NCBI RefSeq assembly: GCF_001039355.2 | Contig: NW_019775667.1 | Span: 162,082-226,081, forward strand | From: Lingula anatina | Lineage: Eukaryota; Brachiopoda; Lingulata; Lingulida; Lingulidae | Direction: 5' to 3' | DNA: 64,000 nucleotides | Shown here: positions 1-57,835 of the stretch, in pieces | How positions within the stretch are numbered: the first letter of the stretch is position 1 | How the letters are laid out: each line of letters opens with the position of its first letter | The notes under the pieces: generated by a model | Told to the model about the DNA's origin: nothing | Databases searched by the model: none | What the model saw: only the letters and a program-made list of their open reading frames with translations | Program-made: the position numbers and the translations under genes

Positions 1-160
1 TTTTCTTTACCCCCTAGCTGGTTCGGTAGGCGTGGCAGATATTTAAGCAGGTTAGTTGATAGCAATTTAGTGAGACTCCCCAGGGAGTCTGATCGATCCA
101 GGTGGACCGATATTTAGCATGGGAACCCAGTCTAGCACCATGATTTTTTTTTTTGATATT
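1..160. repeat. Dispersed repeat fragment
   Basis: The stretch around 69-87 (TAGTGAGACTCCCCAGGGA) recurs in diverged reverse orientation near 41480-41500, next to GATCGATC-type sequence in both. It looks like part of a non-autonomous element cut by the window start. From 160 to 575 I see no feature. Confidence 0.4.
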
Positions 161-575
161 TTGCATTTTTGAAAATCAATTGAAACATCAATTTCAAAGA
201 CGTCTCACGTAAGTGACGTCATTTTGCAGACGACAAAATGTCAACTACGTGAGCTAGCTAACTCCCGGATAATCCGTGATTGGCATACTATACTTACAAT
301 TTACAAGACATCGTCTCATGAATTTGCAACGTTGAATTAAAATCTGATCGGATGGAATTCAGGAAAATAGTTCTTGTTTCTTCATGTAGTAGATGTACAT
401 ATTGCTCGTCTTTCGGTAGAAAGTCGATTCTAAACGTCTCGTATATAACAGCAATGTGGAAGTGCAGTGGAGATATGTGATAAATCTGAAGTCCTGAATG
501 ATGCGTCCTTAGGAGTGGTAATCACCCGCCTAAATTAATATTATGATTGTATATCTTTGATATCTGTAATTCCAG

Positions 576-45262
<44,687 letters not shown>

Positions 45263-45447
45263 CGTCCTGGCCAAGAAGAGCTACAGTTTATGGGGAAGTA
45301 CCCAACATACGGGCCTTAACCTGAACGAACATCATATCATTTCTGATCAAAATTAAGATAATTATTCAAGACAAAGCCTAAAATTACTTTGTGGGCAGTG
45401 AATAGTTCTTGTCCATTTTAGTTCTATATACTGGAAAATGAAGTACT
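45263..45447 (+). other. 3' untranslated region, start
   Basis: About 185 bases lie between the stop codon and the TA target of a Tc1 element. No AATAAA or ATTAAA signal was seen here, so the message either uses a variant signal or extends into the transposon. The true end is not determined. Confidence 0.4.
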
Positions 45448-45449
45448 TA

Positions 45450-47096
45450 CACTGATGCTCATAAGTTAAGCAACACTTTCTAATTTCTCGAATTTCTCAG
45501 CAACCAAAATTTTTATTCAGGCAAATTTTGTACAGTAGCTAGATATTTCTCTTGTTTTTACTTTGACTTACTGGACCGTGACATAAGAGTACTATTTACT
45601 GTTGGACACGGTAAAATATGCAATGTGGGTGCCACTTGCGAAAAACAGTTTGGCCATGCCATGAGGAGCTTCCAGTTTGGCTAGTTTCATGGGCACAATT
45701 TGTTATTTTGGACCAACCAATAGTTAGAAGAGGACTCAACGAGGTAATCAGCTGGCAAATAATGGGAAGCCATCGTGCTGTGGTGCCAAAGAGACAGATT
45801 GCAAGGCAATAAAAAAGTAGCTCCAAGTCAAGTGTCCAAGCTGGTAGCAAAACGGTGCCAAACTCATCATGTATTGGACAAGCCTCTTTCTGGTAAAACA
45901 GTATTAACCGACGCAAGAGATGAATATATCTGGTTCGATTATGCCACCAGGACCAGTTCATATGGGCCAAACAACTGAGGAACATCTGGCCTGGATTAGG
46001 AAGGGCTCATATCAGAAGGAAAACAGTCAACAGGCATCTTTTAGAAGCTGAACTTCCATCTAAAAGACCTCGTCAAAAGCCACAGTTGACCAACAGACAC
46101 AAGCAAATTAGATTGACATGAGCCAGATACCGAGAAAGATGGAATCTCAGGACTGGGCGAAAGGTTCTGTGGACTGAGACCAGATTCACTTTGATGTATG
46201 CAGATGGTCGGCTAGGCGTCTGGAGACGTCCAAACCAAGCGTTTCAGGATGATTGTGTTCTTCTGCGTGTTCAGGTTGGAGGAGTATCCGACATAGTATG
46301 GTGCGGTTTCTCATATGATGAAAAATTGCCACTGTACGTCATTCAAGGGAGGTACCCTGGTCAACAATACAGAGACGAGATACCATTGGGGCGTATACAA
46401 TCACAAATTCAAGCAAATCCAGGAAGAAAAATCATTTTGGTGCAGGACTATGCGCCCATCCAGAAAGCACGGTCCAAGCAAGACGCGCTGCAACAGCACG
46501 GTATCCCACATTTGGATTGGCCTGCATATTTACCAATTCTCATTGTAATTGAACATGCTTAGCATATGATTGACAGGGCAGTAAAAGAGAGACAACCTCC
46601 AGTAGAAACATTAGAAAGGTCACTGGCAGTAAATGAAGAATGGAACCGGCTCCCAAAGCAAGATTGGCAGAATTTGGTGGCAAGTTGCAGGAGACAAAGT
46701 GAAGCTGTTGTTCAAACCAGGGAAGGCACGCCCGATATTAATTGCATAATAGACGATAAATCATCTATTATCTACAGTCTTCTTTTATTAAAACTAATTC
46801 TTAGATGATTGAACTTATTTTTTCATAATAAGCTGTTTTCATCAGCTCGTACTTTTTGCTGTGTGAGCATACTTTTTTGACACATGGTTTGGCATATTTT
46901 AGTACCGTTTGGTTAATAAAGTTATGTTGATTATTACAATAAGCTATGTGGTGTATTTCTTTAACCGAAATATTCAACGTGAATAAGTTATTTGTAAAAT
47001 ATGAAAGAAATAATCCCACCAACAAATGAAATAATGATCATGATAGAAGAAACTTTTGAAAAAATCGGAGTGAAGCTTAACTTATTAGCATCAGTG
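45450..47096 (+). mobile_element. Tc1 element, family 2, both ends present
   Basis: Inverted ends CACTGATGCTCATAAGTTAA (left) and a close complement at the right are flanked by TA at 45448-45449 and 47097-47098; the length is 1,647 bp. Plus-strand pieces include TLMYADGRLGVWRRPNQAFQ, IILVQDYAPIQKA with the second Asp, DWPAYLPILIVIEHA with the terminal Glu, and a C-terminal ERQPPVETLERSLAVNEEW piece. The first catalytic Asp is lost (WTETRF where the other copy has WTDETRF), and frameshifts break the ORF, so it is inactive. Confidence 0.9.
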
Positions 47097-47098
47097 TA

Positions 47099-47597
47099 AC
47101 TCGTTGATTCTCGAGGAAAAAGATTAGATTCTTCAAGTATAAGGATAACGTAATTGGACAATGTATATGTTGTATAATTCGGTTGACGTGGTTTCAAAAG
47201 ACGTATGGCGATTCATCTGTTGAATGGCCACGTACAGGCACATTAACACACACGACGACAGATATAATTTCAGGATACCGAAGAGGAAAATATCATTGTG
47301 ATGATTGTCAGCAAACTGTAAGACTTTTGGGCATATTTTCCGTGTTTGACATATCTGAGCAGATTGAAGGCTTACTTGCACATTGATGCCCATGTCCCTG
47401 TCGCCAACACTTGCAAGTCAAAATTAGTCCAACATATTTGATACGTGTTAATATCGCATTTTGTATACCAAAGGAGAGGCGGTGAAATTAGTTTGGTGAC
47501 TTGATTCTGGTATTTGAATTAAATTACCCTTAGCTATATTGTAGTAAGGAAACCCATGTACCTAAGACCTATCCTAGATATATACGACTGTGTATAT
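47099..47597. other. Intergenic DNA
   Basis: No gene recognised. It could include the end of the lectin gene's 3' untranslated region if transcription reads through the Tc1 insertion; no clear polyadenylation signal was seen. Confidence 0.3.
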
Positions 47598-48949
47598 ACA
47601 GGGTTAATACTTAATGTGGAATATTATTTTTGGCAAGTACATTTCTACAAAATACAGACTTGACATTTAATATGGAATATTTTTTCCAAATCATTTTCAT
47701 CAGTTTTTTCCTATTTTGCTGACTGATAAATGAAAATAAGGATTAGAATCGTGTTCTAATAACTTTTAATTATCTCTTTGATGTCATTGTGACATCAGTT
47801 CATTAATGGAATTCGCCAGAGAAGCAAACAAAAACACATTGCCTATTCTACTTCATACGACAACCATTAAAATACATATTTTGGATCCCAATATTTTCCA
47901 AATTATTCTCTGTAAAAGAGTTACACGCTCCACAAAGGACCCTCATGTCAGTGTCTTGTCACAGTAACGGTCGCTGCTACGCCTGACTTCCAGCGCTGCT
48001 ACCAGCGCTCTCAAGTGGCAAGGCATTCCTTGGGATAGGTTTTTAGAGTTCAATTAAATTACCTGGAATAACATTCAGGGCATCGGTCAAAATCTGTCCA
48101 ATTTGGTCCAGTTTTGTTGGCGATCATGTAGACCATTGATTGGGCGAGTAATGGCCTACCCATGTATGGCGGTTTTGATGACCAAGGTAGCGGCTAATTC
48201 CCTTGGTTCTGTAAGTAATCTGCTACTAAAAGTGCTCTGTGTGAACCGGCAATCTCACAAAATTGTTCCTAAGGTGCCCCCTATCAAATGATAGTCAAGT
48301 GGTTCCCAGATTATTCCTTTATTTGATCTGGTTCAGGTTTTCGTTGATGACTGCCATTGTTGTTTTGGCACCACTGTGGTATCTACTCCAAATATTGACA
48401 CTGTTATTGACCTAAGTCACTTTAGACGCGGCACACACTTTAGACGTTGGCCTCTTCTGGATGTATGTAAACTCTGTTTTGTCTAGTTGAGCGGTACAGG
48501 TGAAATCTGACCTCAATAAAGAAAGTTACGAGGTTTCAGTGTTCAGCCCAGAAACGGTCATGATCCCCAATTCATAAGAGAAACATACAACGATTAGATG
48601 TTTTGCTGTTTACAGTGGGTTCTTCGGAGGTCGTCTGGTATTCTAACCTGCTAAAACCAGTTTGGTGTTCGCTAAGGGCCTTGAAATATGCGTTTTGGTG
48701 GCAATTTACCCCTCATTCTGAACGGACTGGGTGGTTTTTGTTTAGTTGCAATAGCATATCCTGAAAGACAGTGGGTCCTGTACCCTGGTGGTAAGTCATA
48801 TTTGATATTATTTACCAAAATATCTCACAATAGAAGACTGGATTTTTTTTTATCCCCGAATGACTTTTTTTTTTTGATAAATGAAGCCAAAAAACTTGCA
48901 CTCAAAAGTAACAATGATAAAAAATATTCCATATTAAGTATTAACTCTG
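47598..48949 (-). mobile_element. Tc1 family 1, second copy with doubled left end
   Basis: The right end (AATATTCCATATTAAGTATT then AACTCTG, TA at 48950) pairs best with a left end at 47598 (CAGGGTTAATACTTAATGTG). A second left end of the 11985-type (CAGACTTGACATTTAATATG) starts at 47655. The body aligns through most of its length with 11985-13100, for example TTGATGTCATTGTGACATCA and CCTCATTCTGAACGGACTGG. Suggests nesting or recombination of two related copies. No intact transposase. Confidence 0.75.
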
Positions 48950-48950
48950 T

Positions 48951-51900
48951 AGTGTATATATTCAACCCAGAGAACAGAGCAAAAACAGCACTGATGTGCG
49001 GTGTGCGCTATGTAGAGTCAAGTTTGATAAACAGCACGGTCTTTGCCAGACGACTACCGGTGAGGCTGGATTTTGCTTGAATGTGCAAATGTATTTATAC
49101 CAAACTAATACTCAAGAATTTAACTGCTATGGTGTATATATATAACATACATTTTGTCACATGTCCTTTGGTAAAGATGGTACCTACAAGATTTATAGGA
49201 AGGAATGTTCTAAACATAAAAGTATTAGAAGACACTGCATGACGTCTTAGGAAAGTGAGGTAAAGTTTAAAGAGGCCAAATTTGAGGCATTGTTTGAGGA
49301 AATTAACTCAATAAAACGCAATTCTTCAGATAATTTGATGTTGTTTAATGTTTTTATGGGCAGGGTTTTGGCGTACTAAATGGTGTCATTAAAAGACGTT
49401 AAAACGGTGATCGTGGGTGCTCAGATACAAAAGAAATTTGAGAAACCGATTTTCAGTTTTTAAACCAAAATCGCAATAACCTTACGCGCGTTATACGTCA
49501 CAGGTCTTGCGTAACTACGATTTTTCCCTTGGGGGGGCAGCAAGCGGACATTTTGTACAGGAGCAATGCAAAGATGGGTGAAAACGATACGTTGTTTTTA
49601 ACCGAAGACGATGTCCCCGGGGCGAAACTGCCAACACCAAAAGTAAAGGAGCATACAAACGTTGTTTTCAAACGATGTGGTTAGCCTGTCAGTGGGGAGA
49701 AAAGAGCAGCACTGATAGCAAGGTAGGGCCTACTGTGTACACGTGAACCGGCAAAGTTAATGATAATTTCATGTTGCAAAAGCACAATTAAATCAGTTAG
49801 TTATTTTCCAAACGATATCATTTGAATAGCAGATACATAGATCAAACTAAAAGCAATAAAAATTTTTGATGACATTGAAAATCAAAACCTGCGGTGCACG
49901 ATAGGTTGAGGAGGACAAGTAATGCATGAATTTTGTTACATAACACCACATGCTTGTGTCGTTGTTAACTCTGTGGTATTATTACTGCTCAAATTAATAC
50001 CTGATATTATTTCTCAGGCTACCAAGTACAAATCAACTTATTTTGTGGCAATTGACCTCCATGTTCCATCATGTGTGCAAGCTGTTTATTATTACTATTA
50101 TTATTATTTGTTCAAGCACATTTTGATAAAGTGGCTATGCTTTAACAAGAGAAAGTCAAAATTTATGCTGAAGTTTAAAAGATTAAATCATCAGTAGTAT
50201 GTACAATTAAAGCTATTTGATTATGCATATTTGATTTTCAATTATCTTGATTATGATATGAGGTCTCTGCCTTTTTCTCTTGCCCTCAAATCAATATATA
50301 ACAAGTAAATTGATAGTGCTTTATTACAATTTTGGCCTTATACTTTCAGATGTAAAAACTGTGTAGCTGTTGGTAAAGCTGTAGAGATTGATGTGAGCAT
50401 AGATCTGGGGACATGGTATTAGAGAAACTAGGAGGACAAGACATAGATAATGTACTAGTAGATCCATCTTCACAGCAATGGTAGATGGTGTGATCTTGTC
50501 CCTGAAGCTGTGCCACAAGTTTTCAACTGGTTGAGTCCTTACTAAGACAAGCTGCTGCGGTGTGAATCGCAATATGTACATTCAGGTTATACGTGACAGA
50601 TTTATGACAAAAGAGACCTACACAATATACTTCAAAGGAGTTATTCTTGCGTCTATGCCTCATCAAAAGTACACAGTTACAGTGACTAGAGCATTGTCTG
50701 CAAATAGTGAGGCAGTGAAGGCTGCAAGGTGCCATTGTTTTTCAGTATTAAGAATGACACTGTTTTTTATTTATATATTTATTTTTTTATTATTCATTTT
50801 TAATGGGAAGGAGACTCATTTTGTTCTTTCTATGTCCATTCAGTTAAGGGTTGGTGGCAGTATATGGTAAATCTGTCATGCCTGTATGTAGAATTTCTTT
50901 TGCTCAAATTTCTACATTTATTGACTGATTTATTTCCTGACTGATTAATGAGGTTACTTGTAGAAATATCTTGCCTACACACATTTTGTGATATTTTTAC
51001 TACTTTATACATATGATTAATATTTTATTCACATTTCATCAGTGGTGTGTGAAAGGTATTTGCATTTTAGAACTGTAGATCTGTGTACCAGCAGGGTTAT
51101 ACTGCATTAATATCTGTTAATGTTTCTAAAAATAAGCTTCATGTTTGATAATTAATTGATTTGAAATAAATAAATAACCCAAATAAAATCAATTCATTTT
51201 ATATTTCACATAATCTGTTTTTATTATTTCTTCTAAGCATTTAATCATAACATCTCCCATCATTATACTGTTATTGTGTAATAACATTGAAAGTTTCCAA
51301 TTTTTATTAACAGGTTGATGCTAACGTATTACAAATAAATATAAGCACCAAAGCATATTTCCTTACTCAAATGTAGCAAACGTACCACTGGCATAATACC
51401 GGTAATGATACAGGTAAAGATGACAGCATTGATAACTGGGTTTACAGCGATGTTAGTGCAGCATGGTTGCATGGTTAGTGTCAGATTATTATCTGATAAA
51501 GTTTGCTACTAGTATCTAGGAACAAAAGGTCTGGCACTTGACAATCAAGTTGATAAAATCACAAAACGCCTGTAGAAAATAGTGCATACCTGCCCAACGT
51601 TGATTTGTTCAGATTCTTGACTAAGGGGTGCGTTACTGGTGTCAAGAGCCAAGACTTGAACTTGGGGGTTTGGCCTGTCACTGGACATTCCTCTCGATTT
51701 CTGCCCAGATCTAATAAAGCCTCAGTTGCTTAACTTTCGCCAAATTTCCAATATCTACATGTACAGGTCGTGTTGTTTAATGCTTGGGTACTCTTCTCTG
51801 GCGGCGGTTGACTGGGGACACCTGTGCGGCCTGTCAACGCACCAAGACCCACTTTTGCCAGTGCCACATTTTCCATTGCCGTAAATATCAAATTTGTGAA

Positions 51901-52160
51901 TAGAATGAGGAATAATGACAGTTATGAAAAAATGTTTGGAAGTACCTGTCACCTTCGCCACAGTATCCATATGGGCTGTGCTGCCCCCCCACCACAGGCG
52001 ACACCTTGCGGAGCAAGCGTGCGTAATCCAGGGTGCAACTGAAAATAACCTTGTCGCGCGACCTTATTATGTCTTCACCCGTAGTAATATTGGACGATGT
52101 TTAAATAAAATGGGTCAAAAGTCGAATGAGACCAAATTTTAAGTACGATATGGAAACAGA
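48951..52160. other. Intergenic DNA with few recognisable features
   Basis: Apart from a possible stray exon at 49571-49725, I see only AT-rich sequence and short open frames without family resemblance, including minus-strand frames at 50324-50735 that I could not assign. Confidence 0.4.
49571..49725 (+). pseudogene. SAP-like first-exon fragment, frameshifted
   Basis: ATG at about 49574 opens MGENDTLFLTEDDVPGAKL, then PTPKVKEHTNVVFKR. One frame over, MWLACQWGEKSS follows. The combination of an acidic DDVPGA block with RWLxCRG-like residues resembles N-terminal SAP-like modules of transposon-related proteins in aquatic invertebrates. A possible donor AAG/GTAGGG follows. Recognition is from memory and the frame is broken, so confidence is low. 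Confidence 0.25.
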
Positions 52161-52162
52161 AA

Positions 52163-52215
52163 TAATACAGACTTGACATCGAATATCGAATATTTCAGTT
52201 TCGAAGGTATACCTA
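52163..52215 (+). repeat. Solo Tc1 family 1 terminal repeat
   Basis: TACAGACTTGACATCGAATA followed by GAATATTTCAG and the AAGGTATACCTAGGTA block matches, in reverse, the right end near 13565-13613. No transposase is attached. Confidence 0.65.
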
Positions 52216-52489
52216 GGTAATAATGCGTTCTTTTTTTTCAAAATAAAAAAAACTCCGATCTCATTTAACCCTCATCCACAAGGAAATGGAACCCTACGTA
52301 AACCCTGAAACCGGGCCTCGGAGGCCCAGTGTACCATGAAAATCTGACTCCCCTAAAATGTGACTCCCCCTATGAAATTTTGATTCCCCCTTTAAAAAAA
52401 AACGTTCATAAATCTCATTTAATTTGAGTAAATGACTACGATCTTGTAGTATGCATAATGGAGGACACATTGGCACTTTTTGTTAGTTT

Positions 52490-53035
52490 GCAGGTGAAAA
52501 TTTTAATGAAAAAATAAAAAAATTAAAGATTTGAGTTTTACCACCCAAGGACTCCCCTATGAAAAAGCTATTTATTTGACACTTGATGACCATTTCAACA
52601 TCTTTCCTTTTAGGTAATTTTATGAAGATTATATTGGAAGTACTTGAAAGTTTGATGGTAAAAAATTGGGTGGAAAAAAACACATTAAAAAATAAGAAAA
52701 ATTAAGGATTTGTATTCTAACACCCGATGACTCCCCTATGAGAAAGCTATTTGTTTGATATTTGATGATCATTCTGACATCTTTTCTTTGAGGATACTTT
52801 ATGAAGATGATATTGAAAGTACCTGAAAGTTTGATGGTTAAAAAATTGGGTGAAAAAAACATGAAAAATAAGAAAAATTAAGGTTTTGCATTCTAACACC
52901 CAATGACTCCCCTATGAAAAAGCTATCTATTTGATATTTGATAATCATTCTGACATCTTTTCTTTAAGGATCCTTTATGAAGAATATATTGGAAATATTT
53001 GAAAGTTTGAATGGTAAATTACTGGGTATGCTATA
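52490..53035 (+). repeat. Tandem repeat, ~177-bp unit, three copies
   Basis: ACTCCCCTATGAAAAAGCTA recurs at 52551, 52730 and 52906, spaced 179 and 176 bp, with conserved TTTGAT..GACATCTTT and GAAAGTTTGATGGT blocks. It is AT-rich and satellite-like. Minus-strand open frames here are repeat products. Confidence 0.9.
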
Positions 53036-53151
53036 TAAGAAGACTTCAGTAAAAAGGCGATGGGGCCGATGTACTTTCTTCTTCGTATGTCTCTGTTGAC
53101 CTTGATAATATGAGCCCCATTTGTACAAATCAGTAATACGGGACTGGATAC

Positions 53152-53201
<50 letters not shown>

Positions 53202-53202
53202 T
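53152..53202. repeat. (AAT)n microsatellite
   Basis: About 17 near-perfect AAT/ATA units. Confidence 0.95.
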
Positions 53203-54340
53203 TTATTAACGTCTCACGTTAAAAAAATAGAACCCACCCTACTAAGGGTTATGAGAGACTAAAACAGCTTTTAGTTTCTTTTTCCATAATCTCATGCTTT
53301 AAGTCTTTTCTTTTCTTTTTAGGCTCCTATTCTTCAATTTTTTCTTCAGATCCTTATGTTTTTTTCTCGCATTGTTTACCCCCAAGTTCTATTTTTGATA
53401 GTTCTTTATATCTGTTGATTAACTAAGCATTTTTTTATTAAAGCACCTATGATCACCTAATACACATGTATTATAGTTTTTCTTCCTGCTTCGAAACGAG
53501 GTGCCCTGCTTTTGATCCAAACCTGCTATATTTTCATTTCTTTCTACCATATTTTTCATTCTGACAGGTTTGTTGGGAACTTATTAAACCTCATGTCATG
53601 TGTCCATCTCGCTTACATCACATTAATCTAATACAATGCAAAAAAGTCCTATCAAAAGTGGTTAAAGCATTCAAACCGAATGTCGGTCCATGCATAGAGA
53701 CAATAAAATAGAGTACTCTAAAGTAAGAGTAGGCCTACAGTCTAAGGTTGCTCTAGGTGGTTTTCAAATTTATGCACCCGGTTTTAAAATCATATAGCGA
53801 TTTTACGACAATTTTACAATCCAAACAAGGTGACAGCCGAGCGTGCTTCAGCCTGCGGTCGTCCTACAAAATTTGGGGTGTGATACTCCGAAATGAGATC
53901 TGACACACACCTTGAAAACGGGTAGTGTGGTCCGATATACCGGTTAATTCAGGATCCCTGTGTGCCGAGTCTGGTAGTTGGGTAGGCCTGAATTATGTAT
54001 ATTATCACTAGCTGGTGAAACACTACATGTATTTCGGTCTAATTTTATCACAGGTGAGGTGAAAATAACTTAGTTTAAGATTTGGTCACAAAAAAATCTC
54101 ACAAGATGAACTTCTAAGAGCTGTCTGAAATAGAAATTAAAAAACCAAGTTTTCAGCTCACCGTATCCACACCTGAACAAAGTTGATCAACCATGCCAGA
54201 TTAGGAATGGGAGGAAAAAATGTCAAGTTCGAACACATGCTCATTCGCCGCCAGTTTTTACTCGACTGCTGGGATTGTGTGATGGGCGGTCACACTTGCC
54301 GATACTTCCATGTACCAGTGAATAACCAGTTATCATGCAC
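53203..54340. other. Intergenic DNA
   Basis: No gene or clear repeat recognised between the microsatellite and the LINE fragment. Confidence 0.4.
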
Positions 54341-54369
54341 GAATGGTAACAGTTTACTTTACGGAATTA

Positions 54370-57300
54370 GGAATAGTAATGTCTAATTTTGAAAAGGGGA
54401 GGGGATTTTGGAAATTTTATAATTCTTTATTAAAAGACCACGAATATGTGAAAAAAGTTAAAGATTGTATTTTGCAAACAAAAATGGAATATGTCCCTAC
54501 GCCAGTGGTGCGTGATAGTATCGTGAATATTCCGAATGAACTATTACAATTAAATATTGATGATGATTTATTTTTTGAAATTATACTGATGAAAATTAGA
54601 GGTATAACAATATCACATAGTTCATGGAAGAATAAACAGAGGAAAAAGCGGAAGGCCAATATTGAACATCAAATAAAAGTATTGCAAGAAGATATTAACA
54701 GTAACAATGATGTAAATGGAATAAAACAATTAACAGAGCTTAATACACAACTAAAAAATATAAGGGAGCTTGAAATGAAAGGGTTACTGACAAGGTGGGT
54801 AGAACAAGGTGAAAAACCGACGAAATATTTTCTTAACCTGGAAAAGAGGAACTATATAAGTAAAACTATTACAAAACTGATTGATGATAATGGAGTTGTA
54901 ATTACGGACCAAAAAGAAATTCTAAATGAAATTAAACGATTTTATGAATTTTTATATAGCAATCAAGACCAGTGTTTGGAGAATGCTGGGATTGATGAAT
55001 TAATGGAGGGATTAGAAATTCAAAAATTATCAAATTTTGAGTCATCAAAATTAGAGATAACATTGCTAAAAATGAGGTGTTACGGTCTCTAAAAGAATGT
55101 AAAAATGATTCAGTCCCTGGATGTGATGGCTTTTCTCCTGAATTTTTAAAATATTTTCTGGATTGACATTGGCGATTTTCTGCATCGATCATTTATTGAG
55201 ACCTTTAAAAAAGGTGAACTTTCCCCAATGCAAAAATTTGGTGTTATATCAATACTACCCAAGGGAGACAAACCAAGGGAATTTATAAAAATTGGAGACC
55301 GATCTGTCTATTAAACGTCACTTACAAAATTTTATCTAGAATAATTGCTAACAGAATCAAACCGTTTCTCCCTAAATTAATACACGAAAATCAAAAGGGT
55401 TTTATGGCGGGTAGATATTTGGGTGAGAACACAAGACTTTTATATCATACATGTTTGCAATGAAAATAGCGCACCAGGCCTAGTTTTAATGGTCGATTTT
55501 GAGAAAGCATAATATTCAATATCTTGGAATTTTATTAGGAAAGTCTTAAGTTTTTTCAACTTTGGGGAAAATATAAAGAAGTGGATTGATATATTTTTAC
55601 TAATTTTAAGCTATGCGTGATTCAGGGTGGCAATGCCTCATCTTTTTTTAAAATACATCGTGGGTGTAGACAGGGGGATCCGATCTCACCATACTTATTC
55701 TTGTTATGCGTAGAGATAATGGGTGCTATGTTTAGAAAAAGTAGAACAGTCAAGGGCATTAAAATTAAAAATAAAGAATATAAGATAATGCAGTATGCGG
55801 ATGATACTGCAATATTATTGGATGGAACAGAAAAGTCATTAAAAAACTCACTTTCACTAATAGACCAATTTGCTAAGTTTTCCGGTTTAAAACCAAATTA
55901 CCAAAAAACATGCTGTATTAAAATTGGACCATTGAGATTTACGGTGAGAAATTTTGATGCGAACTATGGAATCAAATGGTCCCAAGAACCGTTTACTTTT
56001 CTTGGAATTATTTTTACTGTAGATTTGGTTAACATGGTTGAATTAAATTTTGAAAACAAGGTAAAAGATATTAAAAAATTGATAAAGTCCTGGTCAAGGC
56101 GACTATTAAGCGTTACAGGAAAAATTACTGTAGTTAAATCAATAATGCTGTCTAAATTAACACATCTGTTTATAAGCCTACCTAATTTGAGTGAAGAACA
56201 TATAAAGGATTTAGAAAGTACATTTTTCAATTTCATATGGAACAATAAGAAGGATAGAATAGCAAGAAATACATTAATTCAAAATTACCAGTATGGTGGG
56301 TTACGTATGATTTCAGTCAAATGGTTTATTGATAGCTTGAAAATTTCGTGGTTGAGAAGAATGATGGGCTGTATTAGTATAACATCATTTCATCAATTGT
56401 TGTTAGATACATTATCATACAATTTTATGGATCTTGTGAATTTTGGACAGGAATATATAAAGCACATTGAAAAGAAAACCACCAATAGATTTTGGAAATA
56501 TGTATTTCGAGCATTCTATCAGTTTAGACAAATAATTGATAAGGCTGATTTAGAGTTTTATCAAGCGGTATGGTTTAATAATATGAGAAAAATCAATAGT
56601 AAAACAATTTATTACAAGAAGTGGCATGAGAAAGGAATAGTTCGTGTATTTGATTTTGTAGATGAAAATAATAACTGTTTAAATTATGCCAATTTTTGTA
56701 GTAAATTTAATTTCTAACCACCATTCACAATGTTTTATGGCATTGTACAGTGCATCGAGAAAATGATTAGAAATAAGAAAAACATTGATATCTATATGAA
56801 TATTCCCTTTAGACCAAAATTTCTAGAAGTTCTGATGAGAAATCAAAAGGGAGTAAGACCTCTATACGATACCTTTGTTACTAGCTTGTATTTTAGACCA
56901 AAAAGTGAAATAAAATGGGAAAGTGAGTTGAATGTGTACCACGATGAAAAATAGTGGATGGAAAAGAATAACTCGATTAAGAAGTTGGATGATATGAGCC
57001 TTAGATGGTTTCAATATCGACTGGTCAATAGAATCTTAGGAACAAATTCTTTTTTATTTCGGATAAATGTAGTAGAATCAAATTTATGTGTATTTTGTAT
57101 AAAATTTTCCGTGGTGGGATGGTCTACGTTCCATTTACTTCAATTTTGCTGAGAGGTGCGATTCAAACGGAGGAATATGTAGTCTTTGACAGCATACATA
57201 CGGCTGAGTGCCCAGATCAGTTTCGTTCAATACACACTTTTGAAGAACGTTTTCGCTAGTCTTCGAATTACAGAAGCACGCATATGTATAAGACTTTGTT

Positions 57301-57380
57301 TGACTAAATATTAGTAGAATATTGTTTAAACCTGTATATGATAATGTGTATTGCTGATGTTATTGTATGTGGGAATAAAA
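54370..57380 (+). mobile_element. L1/Tx1-like LINE, 5'-truncated
   Basis: Starts inside ORF2 at KGRGFWKFYNSLLKDHEYV, so the endonuclease is missing. The 249-codon frame 54343-55092 holds ARWxEQGEKxTKYFLNLEKR-type residues (here TRWVEQGEKPTKYFLNLEKR). After frame breaks (VPGCDGFSPEFLKYF; NWRPICLLNVTYKILSRIIA), the frame 55617-56717 has GCRQGDPISPYLFLLCVEI and QYADDTAILLDG, an intact YADD box. It ends with WFQYRLVNRILGTNSFLF and a CVFC piece. AATAAA lies at 57374. Inactive. Confidence 0.9.
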
Positions 57381-57772
57381 TCACCTAACTAACGCAGACC
57401 GTGAACAGTCGGACAACATTCGAAAAGGAAATAAATCTTCAGAGAGAATTGTTTTTGCGGTAATAATTAATTTGCATTATGCTAAACAAATACAAAACAA
57501 ATGTGGACTAAGAGATACAGTTTTCAGTCGTATTATACTGTTGCGTTCTCGATCTCAGTGACTGTAATTGTTTTGGACATGGGATTGACGCGCCGGTAGC
57601 ACGCGCTAGCTAGGTCAGCGGCGCAGATTTGGCTCCCAGCCAGATTTCTGCCAGGCGCAGACTTGGCTTCCGCACAGATTTCTGCTCTCTGTCCAGATTT
57701 CTGCCCTGCGGAGTGGTATCCAAATTTCCGTCAATGGGGTACAGAGCGGGCTGCGTGTGCTTGAGCTTTTGT

Positions 57773-57773
<1 letters not shown>

Positions 57774-57832
<59 letters not shown>
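57774..57832. repeat. (TA)n microsatellite
   Basis: About 58 bases of perfect TA repeat. Confidence 0.95.

Positions 57833-57835
<3 letters not shown>

Noticed and set aside
460-530. Possible upstream SRCR-like exon (VEVQWRYV reading)
   Set aside because: The frame meets a stop soon after and no donor gives the needed phase; the resemblance is a few residues only.
48688-49080. 130-codon plus-strand frame
   Set aside because: It lies across the right part of a Tc1 family 1 copy in the antisense direction to its transposase and has no domain resemblance.
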